64,000 nt of DNA from Ficedula albicollis. Taxonomy: Eukaryota; Chordata; Aves; Passeriformes; Muscicapidae. The notes beneath the pieces were generated by a model. The model searched no databases. It was not told the origin of the DNA and worked only from the letters and a program-made list of their open reading frames with translations. Positions 43,701 to 58,700 of the stretch are shown here, piece after piece. Position 1 is the first letter of the stretch, and every line of letters starts with the position of its first letter. The position numbers and the translations under genes are program-made. The stretch lies in assembly GCF_000247815.1 (NCBI RefSeq), contig NC_021686.1, forward strand, positions 7,665,537-7,729,536, in the 5' to 3' direction.

Positions 43701-46700
43701 ATACTTTCTGTCATTAAATCAAGAATAAAAATAATTTTAAAAAACTGAGAGAATTTTAGAATTTTTAAAGATTTCCTTAGAGTTACGTTTAACATGATAT
43801 CAGAACAGCCAAGTACCATACAGAAAAGTGTCAGCTCAAACAATTTTACTAACAATTTCATTAACAATTTCACATGTGTTAATCAAATTTTATGAGTGCT
43901 ACAAGGACACAATTATATTAAACCATCCCTCCCAATATTTAAGCGAAATGCTTATACATAATAAATCAGCCAACTCTGTTCTGCAAGTATTCAATGCAGG
44001 TGCCAGTAAATTTCGTGTGCTTTTACTGAAAATATACTAACAGAACTGGTATTACTTGATTTCTTCAAGCAAGCAAAGCCATTGGACAATTTTTTCCCCT
44101 TTACATTTAGTTCACAGAATTACCTGTGTATTTCTTAATATTTGCTATAGTTACTGAAGTTTTTGCCCATTTAACAAGAATTAAAATTGTCCTATGGGCC
44201 GTATGGAGTCTGACAAACTCTCGTAGTGGATAAAATAGAAAAGATTTTATTATGTCAACCAAATGTATCAGTCAGTGCTGCAGACATCATGATTCCAGTC
44301 TGGCCTTGGTTATCTGCAGATAAATCCCACTCTTGCAGGACTGCAGGGTTCAGCAGAGTTCTCATATCATTTGAAATCAGCCGACCCAAATTTCTTCTTG
44401 CTAGATTTTTTTTCCAAAACATTCCTGCGTCTTTGGCCAGGGAGAAAGTAGATAATTTTTCTGCCCATGCCATAATACCCACATTACACCTTAAGAGCTA
44501 AATGACATTAGCAAGAAACATTTCAGTAGGTCATTAGAAGGAGTTTGCACTTCATTAATTCAGCATAGAAAGAATAATTACAGTATTCTACACTAACTTA
44601 GCATATTTTATGCAACCCTTAAAAAAAAATCCAAATCTTGTAGATAAACCAGAAGTGAAATAATGAAATTTCTGGGTACTAAATACTAGCACAACTGACC
44701 ACAATTCATCAGCCTATCTGCGAAATAAACAACTGCTCTGTGGATGAGGAAAATGGAATAATCCAGGAAGCGTCAGACCACCATACAAATAAACAACACA
44801 AGCAAAAGGATCCACAGGAAGCTTTCTGTACAGTAACACTCCATAACAAAATAAAGATCTAGAACTATAATGTTGAATTCAGAATCTTCCTCAAGGACAC
44901 ATCTAGCCAATGGCATATAAATATTTCAAGTGTGCCATTAAAATATGATACTGCACTATCAACAAGTAGTTGCTGTTATGTCTCTAACTCTGAATAAATT
45001 AAAGCTGTTGCTGCTCAGACACGGCTCTGCACTTGCACAGGGTGCTCACCGCAGCAATTGCCTGTGTGTGTACTCAGTGCTTTAATGTGTACTGATTTAT
45101 TAACATTTATACAGCTAAGCTATTAAATTGTCTTCATTATTTCAATTTTACCAGCCTATTCAAATTGTAACCTTAACTTGCATAATAACTTAATCTTCTT
45201 TTCCTTATTCCATCCAGAATCTTCTGCATGAATTGAGACCTGATATTCCATCTTTTCTCGCTCCCCTCTCACATACACACACATAAGCAGAGCACAAAAG
45301 CAAGATTTTGCTAAAGAGCACGGTTTACACAAAAAAGGAAGAAAAAAAGCCTCTTGAAATAAAACACTTTAAATCGCTTATTTATTTCCACCTGCCACAG
45401 TTTTCTGAGAGTCATGGAACTGACAATACCATAGAGACATAACAAAGCAGAAACTCCGAACTTCATTATCACATATAAGGCAAAAATCAATGCTTAATTT
45501 AAGATCACAAATGCAAACACATTTCATACTCAGTATTTCTTGCAAATTTAGTTCAATTATAGGTACCAGCGGAGGTGTGGATGAAAGCATCAACACAAAC
45601 CAGCAGTCTGGGCTAAGAGACCAGAATTCCAAGAATGCTGGTCCAGCCCATGCCAACCTGAGCACCAAGATTGCTTCATGGCTATAGCTCTGCTGTTTCT
45701 TTTTGAAGTGATGAGTATTAAGGAGTCATATTATCCATAAATTACTCAAAACAAACACAAGAACTATACAGTTTATAATCAACACTTCTTTAATCTCTCT
45801 ATCCACAGTAAACGCAAAAGAGTAAAACATTATTAGTGTTGTTAAAAAAAAAAAAATCAGGAACCTTAATTTCATGATCTTTTGAAGCAAGGAACTGAGT
45901 AGAACTAAAATAAAACCATCCTATTTAATTCAGGTATAATAGTTAAAACTTTCAAAAATTGCAATTTCTTACTTTCACTTACGCTTCCTGAAAAATTGCA
46001 GCAGCATGTCAGAGCAGTCAGCTGAATGTAAAAGACATCCAGTATCATACACTGCAGGAGGTTCCCTTCAAAGCTGCAAGAACATCCCCAGCTCATGAGC
46101 TTTTGTCTGTCTGTTACACTTGCCTCCAAGACGAGTGTATGATCATAACCTAAAATTTTCCAGCAGACTTACAGCTCATACATTGTGTGGGTTAGAAAAG
46201 GGAATAATTTTTTTTAAATGTCAGGGTTGTGGCAGCAACCATAAATTTGGCATTTTCTGACTTCTGGATTGTGTAACCTCAATCTTTCTTCCCCCCCACC
46301 CCCTTTTTATTTTTTTTCCTTTTCTTTACTTTTTTTAATAAAACAGTGGGAGGATGGCCAAGTGTTCTTACTTCAGAAAAGTGTTTGATGTTAGACTTTA
46401 TGTCCTACTTCTGAGCTGTTTTGTGTCTGGTTACATTTATGTTCTGTAAAGTAATATTAATGAAAGGCAATACTATTATTAAGGACCAGCATTCAACACC
46501 AACATATCTGAAAGTGAAGTGATAACCTGAGTTCCATAAAGACAGAGATAAGATAACTAGCGAAGTTTTTCCTAAGCAGTAGTTTTGCAACAACTTCTTG
46601 AAAAAAGAATTCCCATGTACAAACCAATAATTCCAAGCTATTCCTTATCAGCAAAAAAGAAGACATTAAAAAAACAAGGAATGTACTAATTAAATTTTTC

Positions 46701-49700
46701 AAATTAAACCCCATATTTTCAAACATTAACAATATTCTTTTATTGCTGAAATTAATCTGTGGTGCCTAATTACTCACAAAGTAAATATTTGCTCTAAAAC
46801 ATTTTTTAATTCCATTCCATTCCACTTCATGCAAAATCTAGCTTCTAGAAAGCTTTCATAAGGTCACAGAGCATGAAATACATAATGCTTTGAGAAACAC
46901 CTGCCAGTCTCCAGCAACCTCCAGAAAAGTCATAAGTTTCACAACTCTTCTGCTATTTAGCCAAAGACTGGAGAAGTATGATTTGCAATCACCTGTTGTG
47001 AAGAATGAGCTGTAAGTGAAATCATCCCTCAGAGTACACAAGGTCATGTAGCCTCCTCTGCAATCCTGCAGATAGAATATCAGGGTGGGCTGGGAGCAGT
47101 TTACAGGAATCTTTATTTTTTTTTATTTTCAGGAGTGAAAATTTACACAGATATTTTCAGAGATAAATAAGACTTCCAGCAAACTAGTTGCATCTTAAAT
47201 CAGAAATCTGACCTTTAAAGACATAAAGAGCTAGATGCTCCCTAAGCTGCCTACATGAACTCTCTTTTAAGGCTTAATTTAGTGCTCAAAAATCTTGTAA
47301 GTATTATCCTGTCATGTCACTATTCACAGGGCAAATTTTAGTAGGAAACAAATTGTATTGGCCTTCTACTGTATAGAAAGACCTGATGAAAACCAAGTCT
47401 GTAAAGTAAACTGCAGCTTTCCTCTCCCTGATGAAATACAAACATCCTCCCTTCACAGCTGTGCTTTCAAAGAAGACAACAAGAATTAGTACCTGCCAGT
47501 GACCTGTGGCAAGTGGGTTACAGAACAGGTCAGCAGCTATTTAGAGGACACAGAAAGTACAAAAACATACACCTTATTCACTTACACAACCAGGATAAAA
47601 ATATAACATGGAGGTTTGATTACTCAGTAGAGCTCTTCAGTGATCATGAAAAGCTTGGGAATGTCTCAAGAATATATGAAAAAATATGGAATGATGTACA
47701 ATGTTACAACCTTTCCTAACCTTTGTGGTTAAGCCCAATTTTGAAAACTAAAGAAAACGATAGTATATAACATGGAGGTTTGATTACTCAGTAGAGCTCT
47801 TCAGTGATCATGAAAAGCTTGGGAATGTCTCAAGAATATATGAAAAAATATGGAATGATGTACAATGTTACAACCTTTCCTAACCTTTGTGATTAAGCCC
47901 AATTTTGAAAACTAAAGAAAACTATAGGATGTTACAACCTTTCCTAACCTTTGTGGTTAAGCCCAATTTTGAAAACTAAAGAAAACGATAGTGAATAAAC
48001 TAAATTACAGATTATTTCCTAAGAATAGTACTATAATAAAAGAACCTCGTAAAGAAAAGCACAAGTAGCGTCCTTCTAAAATGAAAGGTTTTGAACTTAT
48101 TTTTTTTTCTACTGCAAAAACAAAATGGGGAGACTTGTGCTGATAGGACAGATTGAATTTTCAGCATTGATTTTCGCTAGAACAATCTTCCAATAGCAAC
48201 TATTGAAATAGTGTTGTTTGTGATTCAAGTATAGGAAGATAAAGACAACTTTTTAAAAAACTGAAAATTATATAGTAGAGTAGATCCATAAAGAGAAAAC
48301 TTCTAACCAGGTTAACTTTTTAAAAACTTAGTTATGACAAAACAACCTGCAAAGCAGGACCAGTTTTCAAATTATGCCTGACATAAACAGAAAAGCTCTG
48401 TGGATTTCCCTTGAGTGGTATAAGTATTCTTTGAGATGTATCTACTGCTGACATAAACAGAAAAGCTCTGTGGATTTCCATTGAGTGGTATTAGTATTCT
48501 TTGAGATGTATCTACTCCTAAGTTAACCTACACCTTAGAAATACATGGGACATGATTTAGGAAAATAATTTAAAATGGCAGAAATTTTAAATCACACCTT
48601 CTTGTAACATAACTATCTAGCCTGCATATCAAAAAGAGCAAAGAAAGTTTTGTACTATTCTAATAGGTTGGAACAAAAGCAAGAAAAAACATAATTTTTA
48701 AAAAATCCATTAGAGGCTTTGTCTTCAAAAGTAAGAAACACAAAAATCCAGTCACTGGAGACCTCACAGCTTTTCTCACTGCACTACTGCATTCCATTTT
48801 TTTTGCCTGATGTGTTACAATCAGTTGCTATGCAACCAAGCTATAAGCCTCAGCCTTTAATAATTCTTCTGCTAATTACAAGAGAGAGAAAGAGCTTCAG
48901 TGTCTGACTTCATCTGAATTCCTCCTGTAGAGAACCTACGACCAACAACAAACTTGAAAAAAACATTTTTATTCAACATACCCAGGATAATCTATTATAA
49001 AGGTATTACCTCACTCTATAAATGTATAGTCAGCTGAATTTTAATTATTATTATTTACTAGGTGCTCTACTGGTTTTATAGATGGGTTTGACATGCTTTC
49101 CACCCTTCCTTTCACCAAAGCCTTCTCTGAACTGGGAAATTAATGACAGTGTGCATGCTTCTGTTGATCCTGTGGTTTTGTTCATTTACAAATCTCTAAG
49201 TATTCAGAATTGAAAATCTCCAGATTTTCTTTCTATTTTATAGCTGTCTTACCTACACTGGGAAATAACTGAGCAACTGAAGGAGACCAACTGCGGCCCC
49301 TGCTGGTACCTGACTCCCCTACAAACAGCAGAACCAACAGAGTGCAGAGGCACCAGGAAACTGCCCTGTGCAATTCTCTGAGAAATAAATAAGAATAAAA
49401 GGATGATGTAGGAATAACATTAGCAGAAAATATCTAGTAACCAAAGTATCACTGTAGCTAATAACAGCAAGGCCATTCCACACTTCAATTATGACTCCTA
49501 GAAGTCTCAAACTAGTTGGCCACTTCATGACGTACTGTGCAAGAAAGGACTTTTCAGCTTTGTAAATCTCAGTCAGCAGACCAAAGCCTGAAACAGTGCC
49601 CAGTGAAAATGCTTGTTTTATCTCCTTTAACACAGGTTGATACATCATTTGAATATAACTTTAGAAAATGAGATCAAAATATCTTAAGACTTCATTCATT

Positions 49701-52700
49701 TTGATTATTGCATTAATCAATTGCAGAAAAGAATCTTGGCTGCATCACTTCTAACTTCTCAAATGTCGTAATTTAAAACTTGTACATATTGAAATTTATA
49801 AGAAGAAACAAACACACCCAAGAGCTTTAGGAACAAAGTTCAGTTACAGAACATTCTGTACAGTGAGAACTATAAACACATACTCTTTAAGAACAGTTCA
49901 AGAACTAAATCTTTGTTTTACACGTGTATGCAAAGAAAAAACATCAAATATGTGATAAACAAACTGCCTCTGCTTCTATTAATGTATCTCTGCAGCAAAG
50001 ACTTTTATACTGCCTAGCTCTGCTGTTAATATCACTGAAACATGACTGTCTTCCCCCTTAATCTTAACTCAAGTTTTTGTATATGAAAGCCCATATCTAT
50101 GTTTGGAGCAGATTTTCTTATCAAAAACACAGAATTAGTGGAGTTTGTTTGTTTCTGACTCACCATTAATGAAAATAGGCAAAATAAGCAAGACTACATC
50201 AAAACCAACCTTCAGTATGTTCAGAACTTGAAGAAATTAAAAGATGTTAATCAAATCATTATTTTTCATTTAACTACTGAAGCCGTATTTAATATAAGGA
50301 TATAGCAGCTGCAGTGAAGCATAACCTGCCAATACAATCATCATTTTAGAGTAGTTATTACTAACATGACCAGAACATCAGAAATTAAGTGCTCTATGAC
50401 TCTCTAAGCAGATTTTATTGAAACAAAAATAGAGTTACAGGAATTTCAAAGTTATTTCCATCAATCTAGATTCATCAAGGAAGTACTTACTAATTGTCAT
50501 GGATTCTGGCACAGTGGCTGAAGGCAACATATTGCTTAAAGTATTCACTTGAGCTGGAGAACTGACTTCCACTCTAGTAATAAAAGCACAGTATAATCAA
50601 TATATGAAACCAAAATCCTGAATTCAAAACTTAAGGAAAAAGCATTCCAGAAACTAGAACTGTTATCCTATTCACCCATATTTAATCAAAATACGCTGAA
50701 CAATCCTTTAATGTATTTCCTGGGAGTCTGATTTAAGCAGACAAAATTTTCTAATTAAAAGGCCATGCAGAATATAGTCAAAAAAATAACATAAAAACCA
50801 ACATAAAACCTATTTTCAAAACCAGGAGGTTAAGTCTGTTATTTGATGACTAAGTGACTTCTTCAAGATAATTAAGAAAAGTTCAGTGCACAAAACTATG
50901 CAAAAAGGCAATTGTAGGGCTTTTGCATTTGTCCTTCTAAATATATGCAGAAGTACCCCGATGTTGGTTTTCCAGTACTAAGTGCATTAGGTAACAATAA
51001 GTTGGCAGCTAGAGGGTGAAGGTTTTCTTCTTTTAGGACAAACATATTTGGCACATACCTGTAAGGAAGATCAGACCTCCTTGGAACCAGTTCTACCGGA
51101 TGAACAGCATGTTCATGCCCCTCTCCATTCTCCAAGTTATCTAAAGTAGAATGCACAAACATTAGCTTCCTTTGGGTTACATTACTCATGAAATAAAATA
51201 AAAACATAAATCCAGAAGTTAGGTAGTTATATTTTTAAACAGAAACACTCAACTTGCAAAAGCTTTCAAACACTTCTTATTCTGTCTCCAAAGCTGGCTT
51301 CTGCAAATTGACCCTGAATGCCAGCAGGATTATCAAGACTCTTAGGAACACAGCCATCAGAAAGAAATTAGTATTGCACAATTCCTAAATTATATTTGAT
51401 CTGTACAGAGTTGCAAAGCTGTGAGGAGACTTCTTCAGAAGTTACTTGCGCAAGCCCCCGGACTTGAAGCACCTCATGACACCTCATGCTCACTACAAAT
51501 CTGGTTGTGACTTGCAGGACAAGAATTTGTGGTTAGTCTCCAGTACATGAAACCTTGCAAAGACACCAGTGCTTTCTGTATTCCCAACAGAGCACCACGG
51601 CTTTTCTCTGGCTCCTTCCATCTCTGTACCAAGCATCAGGAATCAGACAGATGAGATATTGTTTAAAAAGCATGAATAATGTGCATCTGTCCACAGATCC
51701 ACAACTGTCGGCAACAAAACATCCACATCACTGAGCCTGTCATTAAGGAAGCTCAAATGGAAACAAACAAAAATCATGTTTTATTGATGCGTTCTGCATC
51801 TCACTACATAAGGGCTACAAAGTTACTACAAGACAATCCTAAATAGAACAGATTTAAAAAGCAGAAATTCTAGAAAATAAGTTAATGGGAAATAAGAGTT
51901 ATGTCAGAAAGTCTATGGAGGAGAAAATTTATTTGTGAAGCTGTAGAGTTTACTGAAGTTCAGTTCCTAAAATACATACTCCATTTTTGTTCCAAGCAAC
52001 TGCATTTTGACAGAGGCTTTCTCATTTCTAGTTACGTGAGATATGATATGCCCTGACACATCCCTGGAGCACTGCAACAGATTAATACTGAAAACACATA
52101 TTAACATACAACTCTATAGATTATGCCATTTCGTGTGTGTGTGTGTGTGTGTTATTTATTGGTATTAAGACCTAGAAACCAAAATATTGGGTTAAACTGT
52201 GTATTTTATAAGAGCTCATTAAGGATGTTTTAACAAAAATACCAGGATAATAATAAGCTTGCCATTAGTGGGCTAGGATGTTTTAACAAAAATACCAGGA
52301 TAATAACAAGCTTGTCATTAGTGGGCCGGACTGCCCTCAGAATAAGCTAATGCATGTTGCTTCTGACATCATTCATCGAGCACAAGTGCAACTCCCAAAG
52401 TCAAGCAAACCAGTGCCTAAGGCAGCTTTCAATCTCAGCAAATTGTCAGTGTGGCTGAGGAGACAGGGCCTGGATCTGTGTATATCCCTGTCCCTGGCTG
52501 GCTGGCACTTGGGTTGTGCAGTGGGCACTTAGAGCAGCCCTCCCTGCACACTGCATCAGCTGCTCCTGCTCAGAGAGCTCAGAACAGGAGAGCACACAAT
52601 GGGGTCTGGGGGCATTTCCTAGCACTGATGAACTGACTCCTTTCACCAGCCCAACACTGTATCACTCTCACATGACAAAGAGGGACAGAAGGAGTGTGTC

Positions 52701-55700
52701 TGTCCTGTGCCCAGAAGGGATCTGAATGGGCTTGTTGATCATCTCCAGTAGGCTGAGCATTGCATTCAAAACAGTTGAGAGATGAAGCAACATAAAACAA
52801 GGGGCTTTGGTGTCTTCTCAGTAAGAGTAAGCCCCTGGGACAGTTATGGATAAGATGCATACAGATATATACAGATGTCCTCTTCGGTCATCTGCCTCCA
52901 GAACTAAGTCTTGGCTTGCATTCCTGATTTTTGATTTCAGATCAAAATCCCCAGCTCAGGCTCCTGAGGCCTTGTGACACCTACTGACAGCAACTGTGAG
53001 TTCCCATTCCACACACCGCCCCCCATAAACAGGAATGTATTCTTGTATTCCAGATTTCAACCTGTGGATGCTCCCCAACAGTTTCTGTCTTACATTTAAG
53101 CAACCACAATGCCACAAACTACTCAATGTTTTCTAAATCCATTCCTTCATAAATTGAAAAATATGGCAGCACAAGAAAAATTTAAAATGTCCTCTTTTTT
53201 TTTTTTTTAAACCACTGGCATTTCTTATGAGGTACATATTTTAAAATACAGCAGAGGGCAGTGCAGCATTATTTTATGATTCACATTTTTGTCACTGAAC
53301 TTACACAACTGAATTACACTTTTTCACAGGCCTTCAATCAACAATCCATTTAAACTCTTGGACATATAATGTGTATGCAAAAAACATGAAATATTCTACA
53401 ATTAAAACATTATTTGAAAACCACTGTGAAGTTTTTAATGGTCACTGAAATGAGTATACCCAAAGTTCAGTGTTTTATGAACAGCTAGAAAAATATCAAC
53501 AGGGTCTACATCATTCTTGAAGTGCCCCTCAATGCAGACAATACTGCAGCTGAGGCCACAGCAGAGCCAATGGAGCTCACATTTACAAATGACACTCTCA
53601 TTTATGCACGGCTCTTTTAATTCACTATCAGCTTTTAACCTGCAGAAAACTATTTGAGGATACTGGCACACGAAAAATTAGACATGAGCTGACAACTGGT
53701 GCTCACAGCTCAGACAGCCAGTCTTAGAATAAATGATCTCTGAGAGAGAAATGATCTCTCTCCAAACCAGTCTTCAATCCCCATACCCTCTTTTGAGCAA
53801 ATATTTCCTAGTCACTCATTCCTTATCCTGTATTTCAACGGTTAACAGCTTCTATTGAACTGCTTCCAGCTGCTCTCCAATCTGTCAAGATTAATTTGAA
53901 TTCAACTTCTCAAATGCACATGGAGCTTCTTGCAGCTTAGTGGTATCTAGAATATGGATATGGAAACTTTTTATAGAACTACCCTAAACTTCAATAAAAT
54001 ACAAAACCAAGCTTAATCCCAATGAACCTGATTTATTTCGACATTGACAACTCCCCCTTACCTAAGTAGCTACTCAAATGGAGAACCCTGATTCAGAACT
54101 AGAATAAATTTGAATTGAGCTTTTTATCCCAGTTGTGCAGTATCTCGTGTGTCTGTACAATCCTGTTATTTCATACCACTGTCCCATGTTAGAATAAAGG
54201 TTGCTGGAATTCTGTGAATTCAAATGCCCACCTGTTTGGGAGTAAGAGCCAACAGCACTGACAGGAAATAGAACATCTGAGTCATCATTCAGGACCTGCA
54301 GAGGACTCCAACTGCATATCTGAGAATTGCATGTGACTATTTCGTGAGGCCTATTTAGAACAAACAAACAAACCAAACTATTTATACAGCCAGCATTACT
54401 GTTCATAATGCCTATATTTCTTTCAGAGATACCACTACAAGAAAAAACTATTATTACACTCTGCTTGCCAATTTCTTGGTCAGTCATACATTAATTCATT
54501 AAAAACCAGACATTCCAAAGCAGATGAGACAGGCAATGCTTGCCTTTTTCTCTAAATGAATTTCTGTCAGAAATAAAGAAAGCATGTTATTATCTAAAAT
54601 TATTCTCTCTCCATTTCCATTGTTGAACCATCTAACCTCTGATGTAACAAGCTTACTCTGTTTAAAAGACATATTTTTATTGTGAAGCCAAAATAGATTT
54701 GTTATCATGCTAAGAATAAGGAAACATCAAGTAGGCCACAATGATAGCCTGGCTATATTATGCCACAGTTTTAATAACTGAGAACTTCAAGGAGAACAAG
54801 AAGTCTGAAATATCAAAATTTGGGATTTTAGTGAAACTTAGAAGCAAAATACCACTGTAGTGGCCTATATTTTTTAAACAGTAAAAAGAAAAAAAAAAAA
54901 GGAAGAAAAAAAAGGAGAGAGAAAAATGTGGAGGAGAAGGAATAGGGAGAGGGAAAAAAAAAATAGAGAGAGAAAATCTATAGTTCAGGAAAGGAAAGAG
55001 ACAGGTGCAGGGGAATCATGGAAAGTTTACCACTATCTCCTGCACCAATACTTACTTTTCAGAAGTTTCAGTTCCACCCTCTGTGCCTTTATTTCCTAAT
55101 GATTTTCCATACAGCTCATCCTCATCTGCATCTTCATCATCAATGCTCTTCACATCCAGTTTCTGGTATTCATACTCTCCATTCATGAATACTGAATTGC
55201 TCTTCCACGAATGGTTACTTTCACTCCCGTTCAGATTTCTTCCGAGAGTGCTTTCAGATGAGGACAATGCAAGAACTGAAGATCTGTCTACACTCTCCTC
55301 TGAGCTTTCTCCTGTAATCAGTCTCTTTGTGCCATCCCCCAAGTTTTGCTCATCTTCCTCTTCATCAAATGAGATAATATTAGTCACTCTTTTCTTCTTT
55401 TTTCGATCTTTTTTGTATTTCAAATCTAGTAGCAATACAAAGTTTTATACAGTTTAGAAAAGAAATAATACATGAAATCTTTTTTTTTCTTGAAAGAGGT
55501 CACGTACTAAATTACTCTAGTCGAGAAAAAAACACTTAGATCTACATGGCATTCATTATCTTTCCATACACATAAGCTTTTAAATCTCCAATTACCATCT
55601 TTATTTTATATGCCTAACATAATTCAGATTTTAGAAGATATTTTGGAGATGAATTCATAACATGATTCAATTGAAACTGGAAAAAGGTTCTGCAAACTAA

Positions 55701-58700
55701 ACTTAAACTTAAAATTAAAAGTTAGCATCCCTGTCACTTTCTCCTACAGACTGCACCTCGTGTATAAAGCAGAGGAGATCTGCACAACAGAGAAAACATG
55801 AAGCACTTTCAGAGGAAAAACTGAAAAGAACAAACTCACAACATGAACAAATTCCACGCCCTCCAATCAAATAGTTTTGTCTATATTCTAAAAATTGAAC
55901 AGTCAGTTATCAGCTAATTAGCTCTTGGTTTAGAAATACACTGAAATTCTCCCTGATTACACCAGATGTGTTCAGTGGCAGCATTTATTTTACACTATTA
56001 CCTATTCTCACTGAACCAGATATGCACATGAAGCTAAATGCAAAGCTGAAGCACTCCAAGAAATATCAGAAATTTACTCACCAAGACACCTCACACTGGG
56101 ACCAAATTGCTTTATTTAATTCAAGTCCAGCTGTTATATATCTACAAAACACACTAACATACTTTTTAAAGGCTGTTAAAACCCATTCTGGTTCCAAATA
56201 GAATTCCAATGAAGAACACAGACTTTAATGAAAACATCTGACTTGCTCTAGTGTTCCACGTATAATTGCATTTGAACAAACTCAATTTTTTCAAAGTGAC
56301 ATTTCATTAGAAGTTTTACCTTTCATGTTCTGTATACACATGTGCTGTACACATCAGGTACATCATGTTATGGAGTCATATGCACCATATGGTCAATTAT
56401 TGTCTTGTTTCAACTTGCAAGGCTATTCTATACTAACAAAGTTATCCCAAGTCAAGTATCACGTATAATTTTAATGCAATTTAAGTGGTAAACAACAAAA
56501 GTTTTACCATAAGTTTTTTCTAAACACTGTGTTTTAAGACAAAGCCTATTTTAAATGCAAATAAAAAACAGATTTTCTATTCCTTCTATTCCTACCAGAT
56601 CCTCATGTGGGGTTTGTGTTTTTTTCTCAAACCAAAACGGTCTATTACCTAAACTCAAACCTTGTTTCTTAATTGAAAAGCACATAAATCTTCCTGCAAT
56701 TTTGTACTTTTACAAAGCAAAACAAACATTTAGATCAACTTCCAGAAACATAGATAATAAAATATTACTTTGTTAATTTTGGAACAAAAATTAAATTATT
56801 AAATAATGAAAATCACATTTTGCTTGACTGATTTCAAATAATAAGAGATTAAGACTTTGGGTCTTTGTTAGTAACTAACATCATACAAGCTGGTTATAAC
56901 ACTAAGAACTCTAAAGGTAAAGAGTGTATGAGTAAATTTTCATTTTGGCAATTATCTGCTTTGCATAGGAATCCAGACTGTAAACACAGTCCCTACTTGA
57001 AGCAGATTACAAGCTAACATTTGTATCTGATATATAACAAATTATATACAACACTGTACGTCCGACTGGTGAGGTGACAAAAGACAAAATTAAAAACGAA
57101 AAATTAATACATCACAAACTTCAAAGCATAATTTATGAACAAGAAATTGAAATTCAAGTCACAAGCAAAGCATTACCAATAAAACAGTTTAGCCTCCCTC
57201 TCATAATGATATAAAAATGCTGAAATACAGTTACCAACCAGTATTCACACCCAATATTTCCAATTTCATGCTTTTCAATTACACACTCAACTGGTTTGTA
57301 TGCATAGTGCACTTATTTTTAAGACTTCTGCTCTACAATAGCGCATTACAATTAAAAAGTCACTTAAACACACTTGAATATTTCTAAGTTTCTGAATGGC
57401 ACTAACATTCATAAAAGCTTACCTGCATTTACATTCCTGGACAGAACAGGCAGTGGGTCAGAGTCCTGGTCAGGTTTTATGAGAATGGAGACCGCAGACG
57501 AGGTAGTGATCTCCCGGAGGAGGCTGCTGACACCCTGAGTGGACTCTTTCAATAAGGAAGTTACATTTTGTGTGGATTCCTTTAACAAATCTGATACAGT
57601 GGGTGTGCATTTGCTCTGCCCATTTAAATCCTTATTATCAATGTTGATAGCAAAAAGGATGGAGTTCAGACCTTCAGATAAAAGAAAGGGGGAAAAAGAG
57701 AGCAGAAATGCACCATATACTCCCCATGGAAGTTATGAACATAGAAGCTAAGGATTAACAAAGCTATGACATGGAAAACATTTTTCTCAAAAATTTCCCA
57801 CAGTTCCCAATGCACAAATTCTTATTCTTTCATGAAGCATTCAATCCTTCCTAGATTATATTCAAGCTGATGCAATCAGTTCTGAATTCTTCTCAATGGC
57901 TGTTCAGCTACACATTAAATAATAAAGTACTGTAAACTCATTTATTTATAACCTTTTATTTAAACCCATCTCAGTGCAACTTTAGTATTTGTTTGTTCCT
58001 ATATTCTATTAGCAAAAACGCCCATGAACCTTGTCTTGCAGAATGAAGCATGTGACAATGTATTTGAGAAAGGGGGTATAAAAGGTAATAAAACATCACT
58101 GCTGTGATTGAACTCTAGAAAAGTGAATTATTTGTTATCATTCCTTACTCTTACTCTCCTTACCTGTATTTACCCATAATTTGGACCTTACTATAAAATT
58201 CCATCATTACTCTTTTCTAGTCAGGAATAACCCACTTTGCTTTCTACAAATTCTACTGGTTTTAAGTTAGCCTGGACAGCTGAAGAGTTAAAAAATTTAT
58301 GTGCAAGATTTTTGAGTTGTAGGAAGACCAGATCCAGGATTTTAACAATCCATCACTTCATAGCATAAATTGGCATAATACCTTGACTGTTCACCCTGGC
58401 TGTGTCTCTGATACACATTCTCCACATAAACAGAGCGTATTAGAGAAGCTCCTCACAATCAGAAACAGATGTAACATCCCAAAATGCAGTAGTTTTCCAA
58501 GAGCAGTTATACTGAAGAGAAAGCTTTACCAGCTGCCATCGTAGGGATCATACTGGAACGTTCTTCATCCATCATAAAAGACCAGTCTTCATAGAAGACA
58601 CTGTAATTCAAAGGGAAAAAAAAAAGGACATGCAATCCTATAACATATGCTTCACTTCTGAAAGACAAGAAAACTCTGAAGAATAAGTAGAAGGATTAAA

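Larger units (their letters stand above)
43078..50490. other. SNX29 intron 11 (7.4 kb)
   Basis: Contains the 84-bp duplication next to exon 12 (43089-43256), a compound tandem array (47601-47995), a 70-bp duplication (48378-48517) and a pyrimidine-rich tract near 46281-46338. No gene was recognised. Confidence 0.8.
51141..54231. other. SNX29 intron 9 (3.1 kb)
   Basis: Contains a GT microsatellite (52133-52152), a 53-bp tandem duplication (52222-52327) and a GC-richer segment (about 52330-52760) of unknown origin. The exon 9 frame reads through to a TGA at 54074-54076 if the intron is retained. Confidence 0.8.

Noticed and set aside
55005..55457. 150-codon Ser-rich plus-strand ORF
   Set aside because: It is the antisense shadow of SNX29 exon 8 (55056-55425). 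The acidic/Ser codons of the exon read as Ser/Phe-rich on the other strand.
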